This document shows positions 61,324 through 64,000 of a stretch of DNA of 64,000 nt, piece by piece; positions within the stretch are counted from its first letter, which is position 1, and each line of letters opens with the position of its first letter. The notes beneath the pieces were generated by a model, which was not told the origin of the DNA, made no database searches, and worked only from the letters and a program-made list of their open reading frames with translations. A program made the position numbers and the translations under genes. The DNA comes from Streptococcus suis (GTDB taxonomy: Bacteria > Bacillota > Bacilli > Lactobacillales > Streptococcaceae): positions 1,674,001 through 1,738,000 of the forward strand of contig CP031970.1 of assembly GCA_022354845.1 (NCBI GenBank), in the 5' to 3' direction.

Positions 61324-61846
61324 AGACAGCGGAGCTGGATGTCAGTAGTGACTGGGAAGTGGCTAAGGCATGTTGGAAATAAAGTCAGTGACCGTTGCTT
61401 TTTGAGTGTTTTAGTTTGGTTTTAGTCCTAGGCGACAAGCCACAGACAGTACGGCCTTCACCTCAGTTCCTTATCAGACTAGGCGACGCTGATGCAGATA
61501 AGAGCCCTGTTACTATTTTGTTTCAAGGTAACAGGCTGAAGGGAGTGGGAAAGAACTCGACTAGTTAAAAAAGAGTTCGTCTTCCCACCCCGCACAGCTC
61601 AAACTGTCTGGGAGACAGTTTGAGGTTGGAGATAAAGCGAACTTTGTTCGCAACAGTCGTAATGGTCAGATTTGGAGTGTGAAACACGAACAAATCTGCC
61701 AATCAACCACTGCGCTGAGATGTTGACACGAACTCTGAAGAGTGGTGCTAAGCTTTTTGCCCAGCCTCTTCACTCATCAAATCAAGTCAACAACATCTGC
61801 TTTTGATTTTTGAAGAGTATAATCTAAATGACGATATCATTCCCTA
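61324..61846. repeat. Structured noncoding stretch with several hairpins
   Basis: About 520 bases without a gene. It contains GTGGGAA-N-GAACTC pairing with GAGTT-N-TTCCCAC (61544-61588), a perfect 12-bp-arm hairpin CTCAAACTGTCT-GGG-AGACAGTTTGAG (61598-61624), AAGCGAAC-TTT-GTTCGCAA (61636-61653) and others. The base composition is richer in GC than nearby gaps. It resembles intergenic repeat families of streptococci, from memory only. Confidence 0.5.
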
Positions 61847-61888
61847 CTAAAACAGCTTGACCGCCTTTAAGCAGTCAAGCTGTTTTAG
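61847..61888 (-). terminator. Terminator-like hairpin at the end of the HAD gene pair
   Basis: Perfect 15-bp arms CTAAAACAGCTTGAC and its complement; the stop codon of the HAD gene lies in the right arm. The T-run is short. Confidence 0.6.
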
Positions 61889-62691
61889 TTTGAGGTCAGC
61901 AGTACTTGTTCAACCACTTCTAATACTCCTGATTGATTATTTGATGGAGCAACAAACTTTGCTGCTCTAATCACTTCCTCTGGACTTCCTTCCATCGCAT
62001 AGGAATATGTAGCATATTCGAGCATTTCTAAATCGTTACCACTATCACCAAATACCATTATTTCACTTGGAGAAATCTCCCATCGACGGGCAAGAAAGTC
62101 TAAAGCGATCCCCTTATTCACTCCAGGAGGAATAATATCAATAAAACCAAATCCACTTGACACAGCACGTGCTTGTCCGTGACTAGCCTGATTCAGTTCC
62201 TCCAATAATGCTGAAACTGTCTCTTTAGGTAGATTAAGAGTAATCAGCGTAATCTCATCATCTGGTAACTGCAAGAGGCTTTCCACCTCCTCACAGACAA
62301 AATTATGACCTTGAATTAATTGTTTAAAATCATCCTTCAGATCTTTTGCATAATAAAGTGCTTTAAAACCACTAACGGAACAAGATTTAAGTAAATCTTG
62401 TTGATGTAATATTTCCAATACTCGCTCAACAACAGGCTTCTCAAAATGTGCATCAAAAATTCTAACACCATTTTCCACAATAACGGCACCCACTTCAGAA
62501 ACAATGGTCATATGATTTGCCTCTTCCGTAAAAAAGGAACGAATCTGTTGGTATTGGTTTCCAGAAATGGCCGCTACTCTAATCCCCTGTTCTTGTAGTT
62601 GTTTAAATATTCTCTTGAATCTTGAACGATCATAATCGTTTTGTGAGTTTAGAAAAGTTCCATCCATATCAAAAGCAACTAAGCGAATCAT
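61885..62691 (-). CDS. Cof-type HAD-IIB phosphatase (second of a tandem pair)
   Basis: The 268-residue protein (start MIRLVAFDMDGTFLNSQ) has motif I DMDGT, motif II AISGNQ and motif IV VFGDSGNDLEMLEYATYSYAMEGSPEEV. Cof-type enzymes dephosphorylate sugar phosphates and cofactors. It starts 1 base before the end region of its paralogue and shares its layout, so it arose by tandem duplication. Confidence 0.93.
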   Translation of the reverse strand: MIRLVAFDMDGTFLNSQNDYDRSRFKRIFKQLQEQGIRVAAISGNQYQQIRSFFTEEANHMTIVSEVGAVIVENGVRIFDAHFEKPVVERVLEILHQQDLLKSCSVSGFKALYYAKDLKDDFKQLIQGHNFVCEEVESLLQLPDDEITLITLNLPKETVSALLEELNQASHGQARAVSSGFGFIDIIPPGVNKGIALDFLARRWEISPSEIMVFGDSGNDLEMLEYATYSYAMEGSPEEVIRAAKFVAPSNNQSGVLEVVEQVLLTSN

Positions 62692-62692
62692 A

Positions 62693-63526
62693 TTATTCTT
62701 CCTTTCCAATATAATTTTCTATTACACGAAAAACACCAGCTTGACTATGGTGGGGAGCCAAGTATTTTGCAACAGCTTTAACCTTGTCAGTCGCATTTTC
62801 CATAGCATAGGAGTACCCTACGTAGGACAATAATTCGATATCATTGTCTGAATCACCAAATGCCATCACGTGTTCAGGGTCAATCCCTAAACTGTTCAAA
62901 ACCTGCTCCAAGCCCCAAGCCTTATGAATACCATGTGGTAAAATATCAATTGAGCCATAACCGCTTGTTACTGCAACTAATCGACCTTGAAAAGCCTGAT
63001 TAAACCTCTCAGTTAGTTGATCTACGCGATTTTCAGGCACCCATAGACCCACCTTATAAATCGGATCAGTGGTGGGATAAGTACTGAGATTTTCTAAGTA
63101 TTTCACTCGATTTTGGAAAGCAGCCATTTGTGCAGGCTCGATTGGTAAATCAGTTCCTGCAAAAGGCATATTTGAACCATCCTGCATATAAATATTTTCT
63201 TCATTTGATAACATCAGACACACGTCAGCCCATTGTCCACTGAAAAAATCTAAAATAGCCTTCGTTTCCTCTTTCAGAATAGCACGACGGATAAGTGTTT
63301 TACCATTCTGATAAACATGAGCCCCATTATCTGCTACAAAGATTAGTCGGTCTTCAAATCCTTTACAAAGTTGCAGTAATCTACCCATTCCATTGCCGCT
63401 GGCGATCACAAAAGGAATATTTTTTTGATTTAACTGATTCAAAATGATAGAAAAACGTTCTTTATCAAAACTTCCCTGACCATCTAAAAATGTTCCATCC
63501 ATATCTGTTGCGATTAATTTAATCAT
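62693..63526 (-). CDS. Cof-type HAD-IIB phosphatase (first of a tandem pair)
   Basis: The 277-residue protein (start MIKLIATDMDGTFLDGQGSFDKERF; an upstream open extension to 63703 lacks family homology) has motif I DMDGT, motif II IASGNG and motif IV AFGDSDNDIELLSYVGYSYAMENATDKV. Same family and order as the next gene. Substrate unknown. Confidence 0.93.
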   Translation of the reverse strand: MIKLIATDMDGTFLDGQGSFDKERFSIILNQLNQKNIPFVIASGNGMGRLLQLCKGFEDRLIFVADNGAHVYQNGKTLIRRAILKEETKAILDFFSGQWADVCLMLSNEENIYMQDGSNMPFAGTDLPIEPAQMAAFQNRVKYLENLSTYPTTDPIYKVGLWVPENRVDQLTERFNQAFQGRLVAVTSGYGSIDILPHGIHKAWGLEQVLNSLGIDPEHVMAFGDSDNDIELLSYVGYSYAMENATDKVKAVAKYLAPHHSQAGVFRVIENYIGKEE

Positions 63527-63688
63527 ACAATCTAACCTTTTCCCTTTCAAGGGGGTGCAAAACCCGAGTAAAGTGTGTATCTCAAATCCTAAAATAACTT
63601 CTTCTATTATAACATAGAAAAACCAGTCATAACCACCCTTGAAAATGAGTCCCAAGTTATCACTTAATAAAGCATATAGAACAGCTAA

Positions 63689-64000
63689 CCCCTTTCCTAT
63701 CATTTGGATTTAGAAGTAAAAATCAATAACAAGATGCGCGAGTTTAACAATATCATTTATCCAGATATCAGTAAATCTCCTCAACTTAACCTCAAAGCTC
63801 ACTACAGCTACTCCTTCCATACTCCAGATGATGACGGTACAGGAACGAAATTCAAAGGAATGATATTGTATGATTTAGCAATACTCTATCTAACTAATCT
63901 TCCAGCTATAGCAAATGATTCATTACTCTTGAGTAATGTTAGTTACCAAGCAACCGAAGCCCTTTTGAAGCTATATGATCAATCAAAATTATTGAATAAG
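63689..64000 (+). pseudogene. C-terminal fragment of a DUF2326-type protein at the right edge
   Basis: After an in-frame TAA at 63686 the frame is open to the window end: DLEVKINNKMREFNNIIYPDISKSPQLNLKAHYSYSFHTPDDDGTGTKFKGMILYDLAILYLTNLPAIANDSLLLSNVSYQATEALLKLYDQSK. The segment YSFHTPDDDGTGTKFKGMILYDLAIL and the following HDS-like NDSLL resemble the DUF2326 C-terminal domain of coiled-coil SMC-like ATPases found in defence-type loci. No start or N-terminal ATPase half is present, and upstream is the promoter of the HAD gene, so this is a truncated remnant unless the gene was rearranged. Confidence 0.6.

Noticed and set aside
63527..63703. N-terminal extension of the first HAD phosphatase
   Set aside because: The extension has no resemblance to the family and the Met at 63526 begins the canonical domain.

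Overview
The window is a low-GC Firmicute chromosome segment. Its gene content and protein sequences are streptococcal: rplM-rpsI, ccrZ-trmB, ecsAB, tsaE-GNAT-LCP protein, fakA with its Asp23-type partner, msmK, adhE, zinc-free L32/L33, and an OpuABC fusion. Streptococcus suis or a close relative is the best guess, by inference only. No rRNA, tRNA or CRISPR array was seen.

Region 1 (1-6720) is an integrated mobilizable element abutting the 3' end of rpsI. It has a tyrosine integrase, a CI-like repressor facing an excisionase-like gene across a triple-operator switch, a DnaD-like replication gene, and two MobC-like proteins. A repeat-rich noncoding block follows that looks like oriT/oriV. No relaxase is visible. 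Beyond that block lies the most interesting locus: two unannotated tiny genes, one of them ending in CCCPCCCCCG, then an attenuator hairpin, an 88-aa protein and an ABC exporter that runs off the left edge. This looks like a ribosomally made modified peptide (RiPP) cargo.

Region 2 (6720-32600) is mostly housekeeping: ribosomal proteins, RlmB/Rae1/DegV, Kup, exporters, MsmK, L28, CcrZ/TrmB, Ecs, HIT, LCP protein, TsaE, FakA, AdhE with Rex and cre sites, and HisS. Local damage includes a shattered GC-rich GNAT pseudogene and an IS630 copy inserted exactly between the Shine-Dalgarno sequence and the start codon of a DUF1761 gene. Two promoters (rlmB, tsaE) appear to give leaderless mRNAs.

Region 3 (32600-39700) is a mobile-element graveyard behind rpmG. 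It holds a MITE-like inverted repeat, an IS30 stub, an intact ISL3 element with an 8-bp target duplication, a TetR-controlled membrane/flavoreductase pair, repeated copies of the rpmG terminator, an integrase cut off by an IS3 element, and a small XRE/DUF6442 pair.

Region 4 (39700-64000) holds thiol and stress functions (an ArsR-permease-thioredoxin-ArsC set and a four-domain persulfide protein under a CstR-like operator), glycine betaine uptake, Nudix, HerA-like ATPase, aquaglyceroporin, formate transporter, LrgAB, PadR/DUF1700, PgpA, a YhgE/TetR pair, a three-gene ABC exporter, and two HAD phosphatases. It ends with the C-terminal piece of a DUF2326 protein at the right edge.
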